DNA of 49,576 nt from Methanoculleus sp. (GCF_030019085.1 NZ_JASEFJ010000014.1:1-49576), one strand, 5' to 3'. Positions 25,263-34,258 are shown, counted from the stretch's first letter. A program made the numbers and translations. The notes: a model not told the origin generated them from the sequence alone.

Positions 25263-25889
25263 ATGGCTGTAGAGATGATGACAACCCAACGGAAATACGA
25301 ACTTCCGCCGCTGCCCTATGCGGCAGACGCACTCGAGCCACAAATATCAAAAGAGCAGATCAGCATCCACCACGACAAACACCACCAGGGCTACGTGACG
25401 GGGGCGAACGCCAACCTTGAGAGACTTGAGAAGGCGAGGCAGGAAGGCGCCGAACTCGACATGAAAGCGCTGCTGAAGGAACTCTCGTTCAACATCGGCG
25501 GTCATGTCCTGCACACCCTCTTCTGGCCCACGATGGCGCCGGCCGGGAGGGGAGGTGGCGGGACACCCGGCGGCGCCCTTGCCGACCTTATAGAGAGAGA
25601 ATGGGGTTCCTTCAACCGGTTCAAGGCCGAGTTTACAAAAGCGGCCGCAAGCGTCGAGGGGTCGGGCTGGGCTGCCCTCGCCTGCTGCCCCATAACCGAT
25701 CGGCCCATCATAATGCAGATCGAGAAACACAACACCAACGTCTACCCCTCGTTCAGGATCCTGATGGTGCTCGATGTCTGGGAACACGCCTACTATCTCG
25801 ACTACCAGAACAACCGGGGACAGTTCATCGATGCGTTCTGGAACGTTGTGAACTGGGATACGGTAGACAAAAGGCTGGAAAATATCTGA
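25263..25889 (+). CDS. sod: Iron/manganese superoxide dismutase
   Basis: Dismutates superoxide to oxygen and peroxide in the cytoplasm. The 208-residue chain shows both family domains: the N-terminal hairpin with [20 protein letters not shown] (first metal His, about residues 35-54), the second His in [16 protein letters not shown] (about 76-91), and the C-terminal domain with the signature [20 protein letters not shown] (about 170-189), which holds the metal Asp and His. The Gly-rich loop [10 protein letters not shown] is a lineage detail. Metal choice (Fe or Mn) cannot be read safely. For an anaerobic methanogen this is an oxygen-defence enzyme. A TATA box is 33 bases upstream; a T-run follows the stop (25899-25903). 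A second possible start is MTTQRKYEL five codons on. Confidence 0.95.
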   Translation: MAVEMMTTQRKYELPPLPYAADALEPQISKEQISIHHDKHHQGYVTGANANLERLEKARQEGAELDMKALLKELSFNIGGHVLHTLFWPTMAPAGRGGGGTPGGALADLIEREWGSFNRFKAEFTKAAASVEGSGWAALACCPITDRPIIMQIEKHNTNVYPSFRILMVLDVWEHAYYLDYQNNRGQFIDAFWNVVNWDTVDKRLENI

Positions 25890-25898
25890 AAAACCCTC

Positions 25899-25903
25899 TT
25901 TTT
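25899..25903 (+). terminator. Possible T-tract terminator after sod
   Basis: A CCCTCTTTTTCCCC run ten bases after the sod stop, the usual form of an archaeal intrinsic terminator. Confidence 0.4.
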
Positions 25904-25972
25904 CCCCGGCAACCTGCATAGACCGCTCCCGAACGGATATGTACCATAACGCACCATGATCGTCATCGGTGC

Positions 25973-25980
25973 ATATATAT
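25973..25980 (+). promoter_or_regulatory. TATA box that sets the start of the ACT-domain gene
   Basis: TATATAT within GCATATATATGC lies 25-30 bases before ATG 26004. Because it falls inside a longer frame that begins at 25956, it argues that the shorter protein is the real one and that the message is leaderless. Confidence 0.6.
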
Positions 25981-26003
25981 GCAGCCGGTTACAAGATCAT
26001 CCC

Positions 26004-26507
26004 ATGTGGGCTGACATCTCACAGGAGTTTGCCGACTCGCCGTCACAGAGCAGGGTGGTTCGTTTCCTGATTGAGAACGGGTTTGGCATAAACGAAGAAG
26101 GCCGCATCGTCTGCAATGGCATCGAGATCCCGGCCACACACATAGGGAGGGCTATAGAGACCGACCGCAGGGTTGTCGACGCCACCGCCCGCCGCATCCT
26201 TGAGAAACCAGAACTGCGGGAGATCTTTACACGTATGCGGGCCGTGCCCGACCTCTCCGGGGTTGCCGAGGGGCTCGGCCTCTCTGTCATCACGCTCTAT
26301 CCAAAAGACGCACACCAGAAAGGGATCGTCGGCGCAGCGGTCGGCGTCCTGGTCGATCATGACCTGCCTATCCGGCAGATCTATGTCACCGACCCCTACC
26401 TCACAGAAGAGCCAAGACTCGTTATGATCGTGGATGAACCCCGGATCCCGGCATCAGTCTACGAACGCCTGCGTGCGCTCCCGCAGGTGAAAAAACTGGT
26501 TATCTGA
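26004..26507 (+). CDS. Predicted ACT-domain regulator of amino acid metabolism (COG2150-like)
   Basis: A 167-residue cytoplasmic protein. The N-terminal half is a winged-helix-like region: SRVVRFLIENGFGINEEGRI, then IEIPATHIGRAIETDRRVVD, where the AIETDRRVVDATARRIL stretch is the recognition-helix region. The C-terminal half (about 95-167) has the beta-alpha-beta pattern of an ACT domain (LSVITLYPKDAHQKGIVGAA and LVMIVDEPRIPASVYERL), which usually binds amino acids. Archaeal homologues are annotated as predicted regulators of amino acid metabolism; no target is proven. The start is chosen from the TATA box at 25973. Its last eight bases overlap the convergent HD-domain gene. Confidence 0.8.
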   Translation: MWADISQEFADSPSQSRVVRFLIENGFGINEEGRIVCNGIEIPATHIGRAIETDRRVVDATARRILEKPELREIFTRMRAVPDLSGVAEGLGLSVITLYPKDAHQKGIVGAAVGVLVDHDLPIRQIYVTDPYLTEEPRLVMIVDEPRIPASVYERLRALPQVKKLVI

Positions 26508-26985
26508 AGAGTTCCACCTCAAGTCCAAGCCTGTATATTCGCCGTCTCTGCCCCACCGGAAGGTCGATCGCGTGCAACAACCGCTCATCGAGCGTTATAA
26601 CACGGGTTCCCTTCACCAGGTTGTCCGCGTGGGCAACGATCTTCTCCTCCGCCGTCCGGGGAATGCAATCGCGAGGAAGAAGATTCAACAACGAACATTC
26701 GTCGGCCGTCAGCCCGGCACCGATATGCCGCTCGACGATAGCGACGACCGCCTCATCCAGGCCAAAAGACCGGCAGATCTCGGCACCCACTTCGGCATGG
26801 TGGATATCGTGCGTCACCCCGCGGCCGATATCATGAAGGAGAGCACCGGCCTCGACCAGGTCACGGTCTATCAGGGGATCGGATGCGTAGGTGAGCGCAA
26901 GGTCGCGCACCGCCCGACAGTGCGCGATGACTCCGGGAGAAGATCCCGCCTGCCGGAGGAGGGCGATACAGTCCTCTTCACGCAC
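26500..26985 (-). CDS. HD-domain metal-dependent phosphohydrolase (TIGR00295-like)
   Basis: A 161-residue cytoplasmic protein of the small archaeal HD family. Metal ligands are visible in order: [13 protein letters not shown] (first His, about residue 22), [20 protein letters not shown] (HD pair at about 51-52, second His after), VERHIGAG and [15 protein letters not shown] (late Asp). Such proteins hydrolyse phosphomonoesters or nucleotides; the substrate here is unknown. Its start lies eight bases inside the end of the tfe gene, so the two are translated together. Confidence 0.85.
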   Translation of the reverse strand: MREEDCIALLRQAGSSPGVIAHCRAVRDLALTYASDPLIDRDLVEAGALLHDIGRGVTHDIHHAEVGAEICRSFGLDEAVVAIVERHIGAGLTADECSLLNLLPRDCIPRTAEEKIVAHADNLVKGTRVITLDERLLHAIDLPVGQRRRIYRLGLEVELFR

Positions 26986-27499
26986 TCCCGAGGCTCTCCC
27001 TGATCTTCTCGACCCTCTTTCTGAGGGCGGCTACAAGAAGTTCGTTGTCGAAGTGTTCAAGCGTGGCGTCACAGTTCGGGCATGTAAAACTCCAGTCTGC
27101 CGCGTCTGCAAAGGTGTAGATGACGCTGCAGTCCCTGCACATGTAAAAGTCGTTCGTCTCCTCATAGGCGAGTCGGGCGCCAAGTTTCTCGACCGCATCA
27201 CGGAGATCTTCCTCGATCACGTCATAAATGCGGTCCAGTCGGAGATGCCAGAGATAGGTGAGCCAGCCGGTCTCGACGTTCTTCAGCCGCCGATACTCGG
27301 CAAGACGTTTCTCGTAGAGAGTGTAGAGGGTGTGGCGGACGGTGTTGAGGTTGATCCCGGTGATCTCTGCAAGTTCCTCATCACTGTGTTCCTCATCCCC
27401 TGGAAACCTCCTGAGAACCTCGATTCCATCATCTCCGATCATACGCCGTAGGTAAGCGTTGATCGCCGGATCATCCAGCAGTTCGGCTACAGACACCAT
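26978..27499 (-). CDS. tfe: Transcription factor E (TFE alpha)
   Basis: TFE stabilises the open promoter complex of the archaeal RNA polymerase; it is the homologue of the TFIIE alpha subunit. The 173-residue chain has the N-terminal winged helix (about 1-85: [20 protein letters not shown], then [20 protein letters not shown] with a tip Trp/Tyr wing), and a C-terminal zinc ribbon ([11 protein letters not shown] at about 118-128 and [14 protein letters not shown] at about 136-149). I chose ATG at 27499, which gives the usual length; the frame is open to 27655 but that part reads through the end of the upstream gene. Its end overlaps the HD gene by eight bases. Confidence 0.95.
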   Translation of the reverse strand: MVSVAELLDDPAINAYLRRMIGDDGIEVLRRFPGDEEHSDEELAEITGINLNTVRHTLYTLYEKRLAEYRRLKNVETGWLTYLWHLRLDRIYDVIEEDLRDAVEKLGARLAYEETNDFYMCRDCSVIYTFADAADWSFTCPNCDATLEHFDNELLVAALRKRVEKIRESLGSA

Positions 27500-27584
27500 A
27501 CTCAAAATCTCTCCCGGTTTAACCGTAAGTATGTGTACACAAAAGTCTTGATACCCTGCATAGTCTCTCCTCCATACCTTAACA

Positions 27585-28667
27585 CTATCCCTTTTGCTCC
27601 CCCAGCCGTCTCCTGACGAGCGCGAGTGTCCTATCAAGGTCGACATACGCCTCATCCTCCGATCTACCGCGGCCGTAGACGCTCAGTAATGCCTGACCCT
27701 CCTCGAACTCGGCTCCCGGCCAGGGGATGTCAGCGATGCGGGGTGCAAGGTCAGAGAGATCGGCATCAAGCCGCATATCTCGTTTTGCAAAAAGGATCTG
27801 CCTGACCGCAACCTGCCGTGCAGGAGGCCGCATTGCCGCTATAACCCCACAGCAGGCGTTCATGTGCATCTCAAAGACGCTCTCTCCTATCGCCATCTCA
27901 ACGGTATCCAGGGTTGCCTGGAACCGGGGATTGATCTCGATCGCCCACGGCCTCTCGCCTGCCACAAAATCGATCCCGACCGAACCGACAGAACCGCTTG
28001 CAGCGGCAATCTTCTCCGCCACAGCGATCATCTCCCCCGCAAGAGGGTGGAAAAACGGGGTGAGCGAGCCTGCAAACCCGTGAGCACTCTCTCCCTCACC
28101 CCGCAGGATCTGGCGGTTGACTGCGATGGCCCGCGCACGCCGGCCGTCCGTGATGCAGGAGACGCTTGAGGGGAGACCGTCAACGAGCGTCTGGACGACG
28201 TAGGGGACGTCTGGCCAGGCCTCCTCCCAGCGGTGGAGTTCCTCCTCTGTCCTCACAACCGCGTTCCTCCAGCCCCCTGCTCCACGACGCGGCTTGACCA
28301 TCGCCGGGAACCGCCCATCGGCAAGCGGCGGGACCGGAACGTCCAGCCCCTCAAAGAATCGCTGGATCTCAAGTTTGTCCAGCAGTCGCTCCACCTTTGC
28401 GGGAGGGGTTCCGTAGAGGGGGATCGTCGTCCCCACGGTCTCGGCACCCGAGGTGACAACCAGCGCGTCAACCGGGTGTCGGGATGCAAGTTCAACGATC
28501 CTGTCAGGGAGGTCGGCGAGTTCATTGAAAGCCAGTGAATCTCTCGTGTACCAGGAGAGGTCCTGATCACAGTAATGATCTACGGCGTAGACGGTATACC
28601 CCGCCCGGTATGCCGACTGCGCCACATGCCGCGTCGCAAACCCCGCAACAAGCACCCGCGGCTTCAC
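27585..28667 (-). CDS. ATP-grasp carboligase-like enzyme (COG2232-type)
   Basis: A 360-residue enzyme of the ATP-grasp fold, which joins a carboxylate to an amine or similar nucleophile using ATP. The pre-grasp Rossmann part is [20 protein letters not shown] (about 1-20); the ATP lobe has [19 protein letters not shown] (about 123-141); the metal-binding strand is [20 protein letters not shown] (about 231-250), with the family's Glu and Asn-Pro-Arg. It resembles the archaeal COG2232 group related to biotin carboxylase; the substrate is not established. A cofactor role is possible given its archaeal spread. Its start overlaps trm56 by four bases. Confidence 0.85.
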   Translation of the reverse strand: MKPRVLVAGFATRHVAQSAYRAGYTVYAVDHYCDQDLSWYTRDSLAFNELADLPDRIVELASRHPVDALVVTSGAETVGTTIPLYGTPPAKVERLLDKLEIQRFFEGLDVPVPPLADGRFPAMVKPRRGAGGWRNAVVRTEEELHRWEEAWPDVPYVVQTLVDGLPSSVSCITDGRRARAIAVNRQILRGEGESAHGFAGSLTPFFHPLAGEMIAVAEKIAAASGSVGSVGIDFVAGERPWAIEINPRFQATLDTVEMAIGESVFEMHMNACCGVIAAMRPPARQVAVRQILFAKRDMRLDADLSDLAPRIADIPWPGAEFEEGQALLSVYGRGRSEDEAYVDLDRTLALVRRRLGEQKG

Positions 28668-29197
28668 CGTTCCACCGTCTTCTTACCCGCTTTTGCCGGT
28701 TCAATCCGGATCTGCGCGTCCGGGTATTCCCGGTTGAGTTCCTTACCCTCAAAGAGGTGGTCAAGGAATAGAGCAAGACTCGAGATCTCCGAGTGAGGCT
28801 GTGTGGTCACCGATACGTTGTAGTCAGCAAGCCCGTAGATCTCGCCCGGGACCTTCTCCGCCCCAACCACGACAAGCACACGGTCAAGGACGCGGATCTC
28901 TTCAACAAGATCGGTCATCGGAAGGCCGTACATCGTCAGGTGGACAACACTGCCGCCAGAGGCCTTCCAGTCCCGGATACACTGCCTCCACTTCACACCA
29001 TCCTCAACGAAGAAGTCACCTCCCCAGCGGGATACCACGTCCAGGATGCTCGTAACCACCCCCCGGTCTTCCGCCGCGAGATACATGCCACGGGCTCCAA
29101 GCGCACGCGCTGTAAGCCCGACATGGGTCGTCACCCGCTGGTCGCGTTCCGGGCGGTGACCTATCCGGAGGACTGCTACCTCGGGCATCCCGCTCAC
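28664..29197 (-). CDS. trm56: tRNA (cytidine(56)-2'-O)-methyltransferase aTrm56
   Basis: Methylates the 2'-OH of cytidine 56 in the T-loop of archaeal tRNAs, helping to stabilise the D-loop/T-loop contact. The 177-residue chain has the N-terminal [20 protein letters not shown] (about 8-27) with the conserved Arg, and the SPOUT trefoil-knot region [20 protein letters not shown] (about 104-123) and [20 protein letters not shown] (about 124-143). Its ATG overlaps the stop of the small winged-helix gene by four bases; MPEVAVL at residue 4 is a second possible start. It belongs to the operon 29469-27585. Confidence 0.95.
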   Translation of the reverse strand: MSGMPEVAVLRIGHRPERDQRVTTHVGLTARALGARGMYLAAEDRGVVTSILDVVSRWGGDFFVEDGVKWRQCIRDWKASGGSVVHLTMYGLPMTDLVEEIRVLDRVLVVVGAEKVPGEIYGLADYNVSVTTQPHSEISSLALFLDHLFEGKELNREYPDAQIRIEPAKAGKKTVER

Positions 29198-29469
29198 TCC
29201 TTCTTAGCCCGGATTACACCGTTCTCTATGACGAACGGGAGGTCAACCCTGCTGTGGCGGGACCGACACGCGATCAGCGATTCCTGGATGGAGAGAAGAC
29301 GTATCCTCCCACCCGACCGCTGTATCAGGAGATAGTGCTCAAGACGTTCGAGCGATGCCATGACCGCATCGGGTTCAAAACCGGTGACAGATATCAGATC
29401 TTCGACCGTTATGGTGCCGGTTTGTGGAATCCCGTGATATACGGCCCAATCCAGATCCTCCTCACGCAC
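29194..29469 (-). CDS. Small winged-helix-like protein upstream of trm56
   Basis: A 91-residue soluble protein. The segment [20 protein letters not shown] (about residues 18-37) followed by [20 protein letters not shown] is a good match to a winged helix: helix, turn, recognition helix, two-stranded wing. The start is GTG at 29469 with AGGTG upstream. It overlaps trm56 by four bases. Whether it binds DNA or tRNA is unknown; a regulatory role for the operon is possible. Confidence 0.7.
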   Translation of the reverse strand: MREEDLDWAVYHGIPQTGTITVEDLISVTGFEPDAVMASLERLEHYLLIQRSGGRIRLLSIQESLIACRSRHSRVDLPFVIENGVIRAKKE

Positions 29470-29490
29470 ACCTACTCTTTTTTCCGGCGA

Positions 29491-29510
29491 GACCGATATA
29501 GTTATTCATA
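29491..29510 (-). promoter_or_regulatory. Promoter word shared with alaS
   Basis: On the minus strand the 20-base word TATGAATAACTATATCGGTC contains the TATA core of the wHTH-trm56 operon. The promoter region of alaS has the same word with two differences (39041-39060). The TATA core is about 28 bases from GTG 29469. On the plus strand the same DNA can serve the gene at 29544. Confidence 0.5.
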
Positions 29511-29543
29511 CACCCGCCGGTCGTATGCAGGGAGGAGTGAGGT

Positions 29544-29936
29544 ATGGTCGATTACATAGAACTTGCAGAACTTGCCGATACCCTGTTTGAGGCAAGCGAT
29601 GATGACGACGAACTCCTGGCGGAGATGCTGGAGACTCTTGATGAAGAGACGCTTAAAGCGCTCATCTCTTCAGATCTCCTGAACGCCTATCAGGTCTTCT
29701 ACTACTTCTTCCGGGAGACCCCGGAAGACCTGGCGAGAGAGAGACTCCAGCTCCATGCCGCCTCAGACCTTGCCCGCGGAATCGTCATCGAAGAGGTTGA
29801 CATCTACGAGGTGGTCTTCCTGGTGGAGAACGGGGAACCGGTGATCCTCATGACCGACGGAGAGACCACACTTGCACGGTTCACCGGCCCGGAGGCCTAC
29901 GAGAGGATCGGCGTCTACATCGATGAGTCTCTATGA
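29544..29936 (+). CDS. Acidic conserved hypothetical protein
   Basis: A 130-residue, strongly acidic soluble protein that I do not recognise. The N-terminal half is helical (LADTLFEASDDDDELLAEML, then DEETLKALISSDLLNAYQVF); the C-terminal half is beta-rich (IVIEEVDIYEVVFLVENGEP, then VILMTDGETTLARF). GGAGG lies eight bases before the ATG. It is divergent from the trm56 operon and convergent with the UPF0280 gene, 12 bases away. Function unknown. Confidence 0.65.
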   Translation: MVDYIELAELADTLFEASDDDDELLAEMLETLDEETLKALISSDLLNAYQVFYYFFRETPEDLARERLQLHAASDLARGIVIEEVDIYEVVFLVENGEPVILMTDGETTLARFTGPEAYERIGVYIDESL

Positions 29937-29948
29937 ACTTCGTGGACA

Positions 29949-30665
29949 TCAGAACGGCTGCCTGCCAGCGGTGATCAGCCGTTCGTCCACCCTCGCCCGC
30001 ACGACCGGCGGGAGGTCGCCCCAGCGGATCACCGTATCCCCGATTATGACAAGAACCGCGGTAACACCGGATCCGTCCAGTCTGTCCAGGACAGATGTAT
30101 CTTCCGCCGTGATCTGGTTGCAGATCGCCGTTGCCCATGCGTCTGCGACGGCGACGTCAGGGGAAAAAACAGTCACAGCATCGGCGATACCGAAACTGAG
30201 GGACGGCCCCACCGTCGCCGATGAGGTGCAGACCCCCAGGATCTCGTCCTGCGGCGGGACGCGGAACGCGATCCGCCCGCTCAAAGGCGATCCACCCGCG
30301 TAGATCCCGATCGTGACCGGGCGGTCGCTCACCAGGGCGATATCCCCGCCGTTATCGATGAGACCAAACGACGCCCCCACACCGATCATCGCCCCCACAC
30401 CGGCCATGGCTATGGCGCCCGCCACCGCAGCCATCGGCCCGACACCCGCCTCTGCGGCAGCACTGACCATGCTCGCCGGGGTCTTTGCGGCGCCCTGGGG
30501 GGAATACGGTTCGAGCGTCGCCGCAAAAAAGGGGTCGCGGGCGATCTGATCCTCGACCTCCCGGCGGGCGGCCAGCATCCCGGACTTCGCAGCATCGATA
30601 TGCCCCGGTTCGTCGGCGAGGATCGTCGCGATCGTCTGGCGGAACTCGAAATGCTCCCGGATCAT
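29949..30665 (-). CDS. UPF0280 (ApbE-like) protein of homocysteine biosynthesis
   Basis: A 238-residue protein of the UPF0280/COG2122 family, related to the FMN transferase ApbE. Family signatures are FEFRQTIATILADEPGHIDA (about residues 6-25), DPFFAATLEPYSPQ and VGPMAAVAGAIAMAGVGAM followed by DNGGDIALV (about 108-116). In Methanosarcina acetivorans this family (MA1715), with the DUF39 protein and the NIL-ferredoxin, has been tied to homocysteine formation; here all three form one operon. I chose ATG at 30665, which overlaps the ferredoxin stop as ATGA; an upstream frame to 30725 overlaps that gene and is unlikely. A precise reaction, perhaps flavin attachment or sulfur transfer, is not known. 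Confidence 0.85.
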   Translation of the reverse strand: MIREHFEFRQTIATILADEPGHIDAAKSGMLAARREVEDQIARDPFFAATLEPYSPQGAAKTPASMVSAAAEAGVGPMAAVAGAIAMAGVGAMIGVGASFGLIDNGGDIALVSDRPVTIGIYAGGSPLSGRIAFRVPPQDEILGVCTSSATVGPSLSFGIADAVTVFSPDVAVADAWATAICNQITAEDTSVLDRLDGSGVTAVLVIIGDTVIRWGDLPPVVRARVDERLITAGRQPF

Positions 30666-31060
30666 TCCTGCTGTGAGAGAGCGCCGTGCGGGCATGCCGG
30701 GACGCATCTGCCGCAGAGGACGCATCGTTCAGCGTTCACGCATAGCCGCCACTCGGGATCGAAGGAAAAAACCTCTTGCGGGCAGACGCTCATGCACGCC
30801 CCGCAGTCGACGCACTCCTCCTCGTCCCGGACGATGGCATCAACCACCACCCGGACGGACACACCCATCTCCTCAAAACGCCGCCGGATCAGGTCAGCAT
30901 CGCCGTCAGGGACGTCCACCAGCACCTCGCCGGCCATCGAGTCAATGTTAGCCTTCTCGACGTTGATGAGGACGCCGGTCTCTTTTACCACACGGGCGAT
31001 TACCGGTTCCCTGCCGGGGTCGTGCTGACCCTTCCGGGAGAACGACAGCAGGAGTTTCAT
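30662..31060 (-). CDS. NIL-domain ferredoxin of homocysteine biosynthesis
   Basis: A 132-residue electron carrier. The N-terminal half is an NIL domain (ARVVKETGVLINVEKANIDS and EVLVDVPDGDADLIRRRFEE), a ferredoxin-like fold also found in methionine ABC transporters. The C-terminal half has two [4Fe-4S] motifs: CVDCGACMSVCP (about 81-92) and CVLCGRCVPACPHGAL (about 112-127). It is the homologue of MA1822, which works with the DUF39 protein in turning aspartate semialdehyde and sulfide into homocysteine. ATG at 31060 overlaps the DUF39 stop as ATGA and has GGTGGAG before it; a GTG two codons upstream is the alternative. Confidence 0.9.
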   Translation of the reverse strand: MKLLLSFSRKGQHDPGREPVIARVVKETGVLINVEKANIDSMAGEVLVDVPDGDADLIRRRFEEMGVSVRVVVDAIVRDEEECVDCGACMSVCPQEVFSFDPEWRLCVNAERCVLCGRCVPACPHGALSQQE

Positions 31061-32565
31061 CTCCACCGCCTCCCCGAGAGCAGTTTACCGAGATCGATAG
31101 CAGAGAGGATGCCAACGACCCTGTTTGAGGCATCAACCACTGGCAGCGCGCTGATGTTGTTCTGCTCAAGTTTCTGCGCGGCTATGTCCACAGGTTCGTC
31201 GGGCATCGTCCTGATCACGTTCCGCGTCATGATATCCTTCACCTGCCGGAACCGGCCGTCACTAACCACAGCCTTCGAGACGTCGTATGTGGTGACTATC
31301 CCGACCAGCAGACCACTGGCGTCCACGACAGGGAGGTGGTTTGTCTCGCCTTTCAGGAGTTTTTTTGCTGCAACCCGGATATCCTCGTCCTCCGTGATGC
31401 TGATCACCCGCCGGTCCATGATCTCGCGGACACGGGGGGTCACGGCCGTCTGGCGCATGGGTTTTGACCGCTTTTTCGGGTCGATCCTGCGGGTGGGGAG
31501 CGCAAGTTCCATCTTCCCGGTCTCGATCCAGGTCTTGAGTTCACGCGCTACCGCCCGCGCACGCCGGTAACTGGATAGAGGTGAGGTTCTGACGGTCTCA
31601 CCGCCGATCTCGACCGATCCGCTCTTCAGGTCTGCATAACTAACCCTTGCAAGCGACGGCCGGTCACGCCGGGGTGTGCCGTAATCGATGATATCTGTCA
31701 GGATATCCTCATCACGGACGGCGGTGCTCCGGACAACCTCCGTATCGAGAACCGGTATGGGCACGCCGACACCGATATAAAGCGTCACCCCGTAGCCGCT
31801 CATGACCGCGGCACGCAGGAACTCCTGACGCATCTCTTTTAAGTCCCCGGTAACCATCAGGGTTCCAAACCCGGTGCCCGCTGAGTGCTGGGTGCCCTCC
31901 CCGATGATCATCCCCCTGGCACCGCCGAGGAAGATCGGAACGCCGCTCCCGATGACCCTGAAACCCGGGTCGTTGACGAGGGGCGAGAGGGTTCCTGCAC
32001 CGGAGTAGGAGACGTTACCACAGTGGGGAAGGAGGGTGCCCATGTAGGTGTGGAGCGTCCTGTCCGTTGCGTTCGTCGCCGCGTTGTAGCGCTGGTAGGC
32101 GTTTCGCGGGTTCACCATGATCGCCTGGTTCATGTCCTCAAGCAGAAGCTCCGTGGTTATGCTCCTGCGAGGGTAACAGTCGGTACCGTGTGAGGTTGCC
32201 CGAAGTTCTACGGTGCTGCCGGAGACAAACTCCTCCAGAACATGCGCACCGCCGTAGGGGCGGTCATGGGTCTCGGACTGCTGGGTTGCACCAAGGTAGG
32301 CGTCGACCGCCGCTATTCCGGCGTATGCCTCCACGTCGTTTAGCCAGACGCGCTCCATCCTGATGGGGGGGTCGGCGTGCCCGAAGTTGAAGAAAGCACC
32401 GGAAGAGCACATCGCTCCGAACGTCCCGGTCGTTACGACATCGACCTCCTCCAGTGCCCCTTCCTCTCCCAGTTCGTCGACTATTGCCGGCATCTCTTCG
32501 GCGGTGACAACACGTGCACTGCCTTCGCGTATCCGGGCATTGATGAGATCCAGGGACTTTTCCAT
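31057..32565 (-). CDS. Homocysteine biosynthesis protein, DUF39 plus CBS domains
   Basis: A 502-residue enzyme of the DUF39/COG1900 family, homologous to MA1821 of Methanosarcina acetivorans, needed for homocysteine formation from aspartate semialdehyde and sulfide in methanogens. The catalytic part (about 1-365) has conserved Cys in FGAMCSSGAFFNFGHAD, HGTDCYPRRS and LLPHCGNVSYSGAG. A pair of CBS domains follows (about 380-502: DRRVISITEDEDIRVAAKKL and DIMTRNVIRTMPDEPVDIAA), probably binding an adenosyl ligand such as SAM or AMP to control activity. It is first in the operon; a TATA box is centred 25 bases from the ATG, so the message is leaderless. Confidence 0.92.
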   Translation of the reverse strand: MEKSLDLINARIREGSARVVTAEEMPAIVDELGEEGALEEVDVVTTGTFGAMCSSGAFFNFGHADPPIRMERVWLNDVEAYAGIAAVDAYLGATQQSETHDRPYGGAHVLEEFVSGSTVELRATSHGTDCYPRRSITTELLLEDMNQAIMVNPRNAYQRYNAATNATDRTLHTYMGTLLPHCGNVSYSGAGTLSPLVNDPGFRVIGSGVPIFLGGARGMIIGEGTQHSAGTGFGTLMVTGDLKEMRQEFLRAAVMSGYGVTLYIGVGVPIPVLDTEVVRSTAVRDEDILTDIIDYGTPRRDRPSLARVSYADLKSGSVEIGGETVRTSPLSSYRRARAVARELKTWIETGKMELALPTRRIDPKKRSKPMRQTAVTPRVREIMDRRVISITEDEDIRVAAKKLLKGETNHLPVVDASGLLVGIVTTYDVSKAVVSDGRFRQVKDIMTRNVIRTMPDEPVDIAAQKLEQNNISALPVVDASNRVVGILSAIDLGKLLSGRRWR

Positions 32566-32586
32566 GAACGTATATTCATTCTGGAA

Positions 32587-32594
32587 TATTTATA
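32587..32594 (-). promoter_or_regulatory. TATA box of the homocysteine operon
   Basis: Minus-strand TATAAATA, in CCTATAAATATTCC, centred 25 bases before ATG 32565. Transcription would start at or next to the A of the ATG, giving a leaderless message. Confidence 0.65.
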
Positions 32595-32595
32595 G

Positions 32596-32968
32596 GTGTT
32601 GATTATTACTTGTGGTAATCAGAAGGGTATCAAACCGGCACCTTCGAGCCGTGACCCGGTTTTACGACCTATCGCGGGACGGACCCCGGAGGATCTTCAT
32701 CGCCGCAGACCGACCTTTCATCTGTATCTTGTTGTGACCGGGTTTTTGAGAGGAAACTATGCCGGAGAGAGGAGAGTGCACTTCGCCGGTTCCTGGTTAG
32801 ACCCAAAGAGAGATCTGATCTTGCGTCCCGGTCACGGTTTCCCCTGCCAATCACCACCCACTGCCCACCCCCTGCGAGGGGGTGTTTTCCGTAAAAGGCG
32901 TTCACCGCGGGCTATTTTGATCGTTGCGCGAATATCAACGTGAAAAATTGAGTGTTTTGTGAGGAGGT
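32596..32968. other. Intergenic region with a partial repeat
   Basis: This 373-base stretch between the homocysteine operon promoter and the end of the PEGA gene holds one partial copy of the GC-hairpin repeat (32833-32884). No gene with a recognisable domain or start signal is seen. Confidence 0.5.
32833..32884 (+). repeat. Dispersed GC-hairpin intergenic repeat, partial copy E
   Basis: Only the right half is present: CACGGTTTCCCCTGCCAATC, then ACCACCCACTGCCC and a CCCCC/GGGGG hairpin. The closest matches are to copies A (ACCCACTGCCCGCCCCC) and C (CCTGGCAATCACC). The left box with GATTCTCC is missing. Confidence 0.5.
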
Positions 32969-34258
32969 TCAGTCACGCCGGCGCAGGGCGACCAGGAACA
33001 CGATGAGGGCGAGCGCGCCTATCGCAGCAAACGGCGCTGTCCCGGTACCTGGCGTCTGGATGGGCGAGAGCGAGGCCGATACTGAAGAGGTACTCCCGCC
33101 ACCTAACTCCACCGTTGTCGAGTAGTCGTTGTAACCTGCGAGTGCCAGTCTGACCTGATGGGTTCCGGTTGGAATGCCGTCGAGGGTCAGGGGGGTGACG
33201 CCCCGGTAGACGTTATCGATGTAGACCTGGGCACCGCCGGGCGAGGAGGTGACCGAGATCGAGCCCGTTGTGGTCGATTGACCGGGCTGGAGCGTCGCGG
33301 TGACGTGACTTGTGGTTGCAGCACTGACCACGACCGACGTGGTGTAGTCCTGGTATCCGGAGAGGGACGCCCTCAGGGTATGGGTGCCAGGATGGACGTT
33401 TGATATCGTGTAGACCCCGGCCGAAGGTGTTCTGCCCTGGTATTTCTCGTCCAGGAAGATATCAGCCCCTGGCGGGTAGGAAACCACGTCAATTGCCCCG
33501 GGGGTCTCGGAGGGGATCGGCGAGAGGCGGGCGTTGATGGAACTGGTCACGCCCGGACTCACGCTCAGGCTCGACGTCCAGTCATAGTAGCCGGCCAGAT
33601 CGAGTTCGATCGTGTGTTTCCCGGCAGAGACGGTCGTGAGGGTCAGGGGGGTGACGCCCCTGTAGTTCCCATCCATATAGACGTAGGCACCGGATGGGCT
33701 GGATGTGACCTTGATCGAGCCATACCGTTCAATCGGCGTCAGCGTGAACTGAATGCTCGATTGCTGCCCCGACCTGACCGTAACAGTGGAGGAATCGGAC
33801 TGGTAACCCTGGTGCTCGGCCTCAAGGGAGTAGGTACCCGGGGATAGGTCAGGGATCGTAAGCGGGGTTACACCCTTATACTGCCCGTTTAAGTAGATCG
33901 CAGCGCTTGATGGGCTCGACGTGACGTAGATCGAACCGGCGGTCTCAACAGGTTGAAGTGTCACGTAGACGTCCGCAGTCTCCCCTGCCGCAGGACTCGT
34001 CGGGAGGCTGCCGGTGTAGGTATGGTAGCCACTCTTCTCGACCCGGATTGTGTTATATGGCGTTCCGGTTGCATAGACCGGGACATCAAGCGATCCCCCG
34101 TAGGTTGTGCCCTGGTAGCGGCCGTCAAAGTAGACGTCGGCACCGTCGATGTTGCAGTGGACGCGATACCATCCTTCATCCCCACCGATCTGAGCCGATA
34201 CAGCAGGGACGGCGGCGCATATAACGAGTAGCGCCATTCCGATTATAAAAGATCTCAT
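32969..34258 (-). CDS. Secreted PEGA-repeat surface protein
   Basis: A 429-residue exported protein. A signal peptide (about 1-22, ending VSA) is followed by five PEGA-type beta repeats (about 30-110, 112-182, 184-253, 255-328, 330-402). Typical words are GSIYVTSSPSSAAIYLNGQY, GVTPLTIPDLSPGTYSLEAE and the closing GY. The repeats are near 70 residues and recent enough to share TSSP and GVTPLTL. A short Pro/Gly/Thr linker and one C-terminal membrane helix (PFAAIGALALIVFLVAL) with RRRD anchor it to the cell. PEGA proteins are envelope components, often binding sugars or other surface proteins; the partner is unknown. Genes of this type are common in Methanomicrobiales. Confidence 0.9.
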   Translation of the reverse strand: MRSFIIGMALLVICAAVPAVSAQIGGDEGWYRVHCNIDGADVYFDGRYQGTTYGGSLDVPVYATGTPYNTIRVEKSGYHTYTGSLPTSPAAGETADVYVTLQPVETAGSIYVTSSPSSAAIYLNGQYKGVTPLTIPDLSPGTYSLEAEHQGYQSDSSTVTVRSGQQSSIQFTLTPIERYGSIKVTSSPSGAYVYMDGNYRGVTPLTLTTVSAGKHTIELDLAGYYDWTSSLSVSPGVTSSINARLSPIPSETPGAIDVVSYPPGADIFLDEKYQGRTPSAGVYTISNVHPGTHTLRASLSGYQDYTTSVVVSAATTSHVTATLQPGQSTTTGSISVTSSPGGAQVYIDNVYRGVTPLTLDGIPTGTHQVRLALAGYNDYSTTVELGGGSTSSVSASLSPIQTPGTGTAPFAAIGALALIVFLVALRRRD

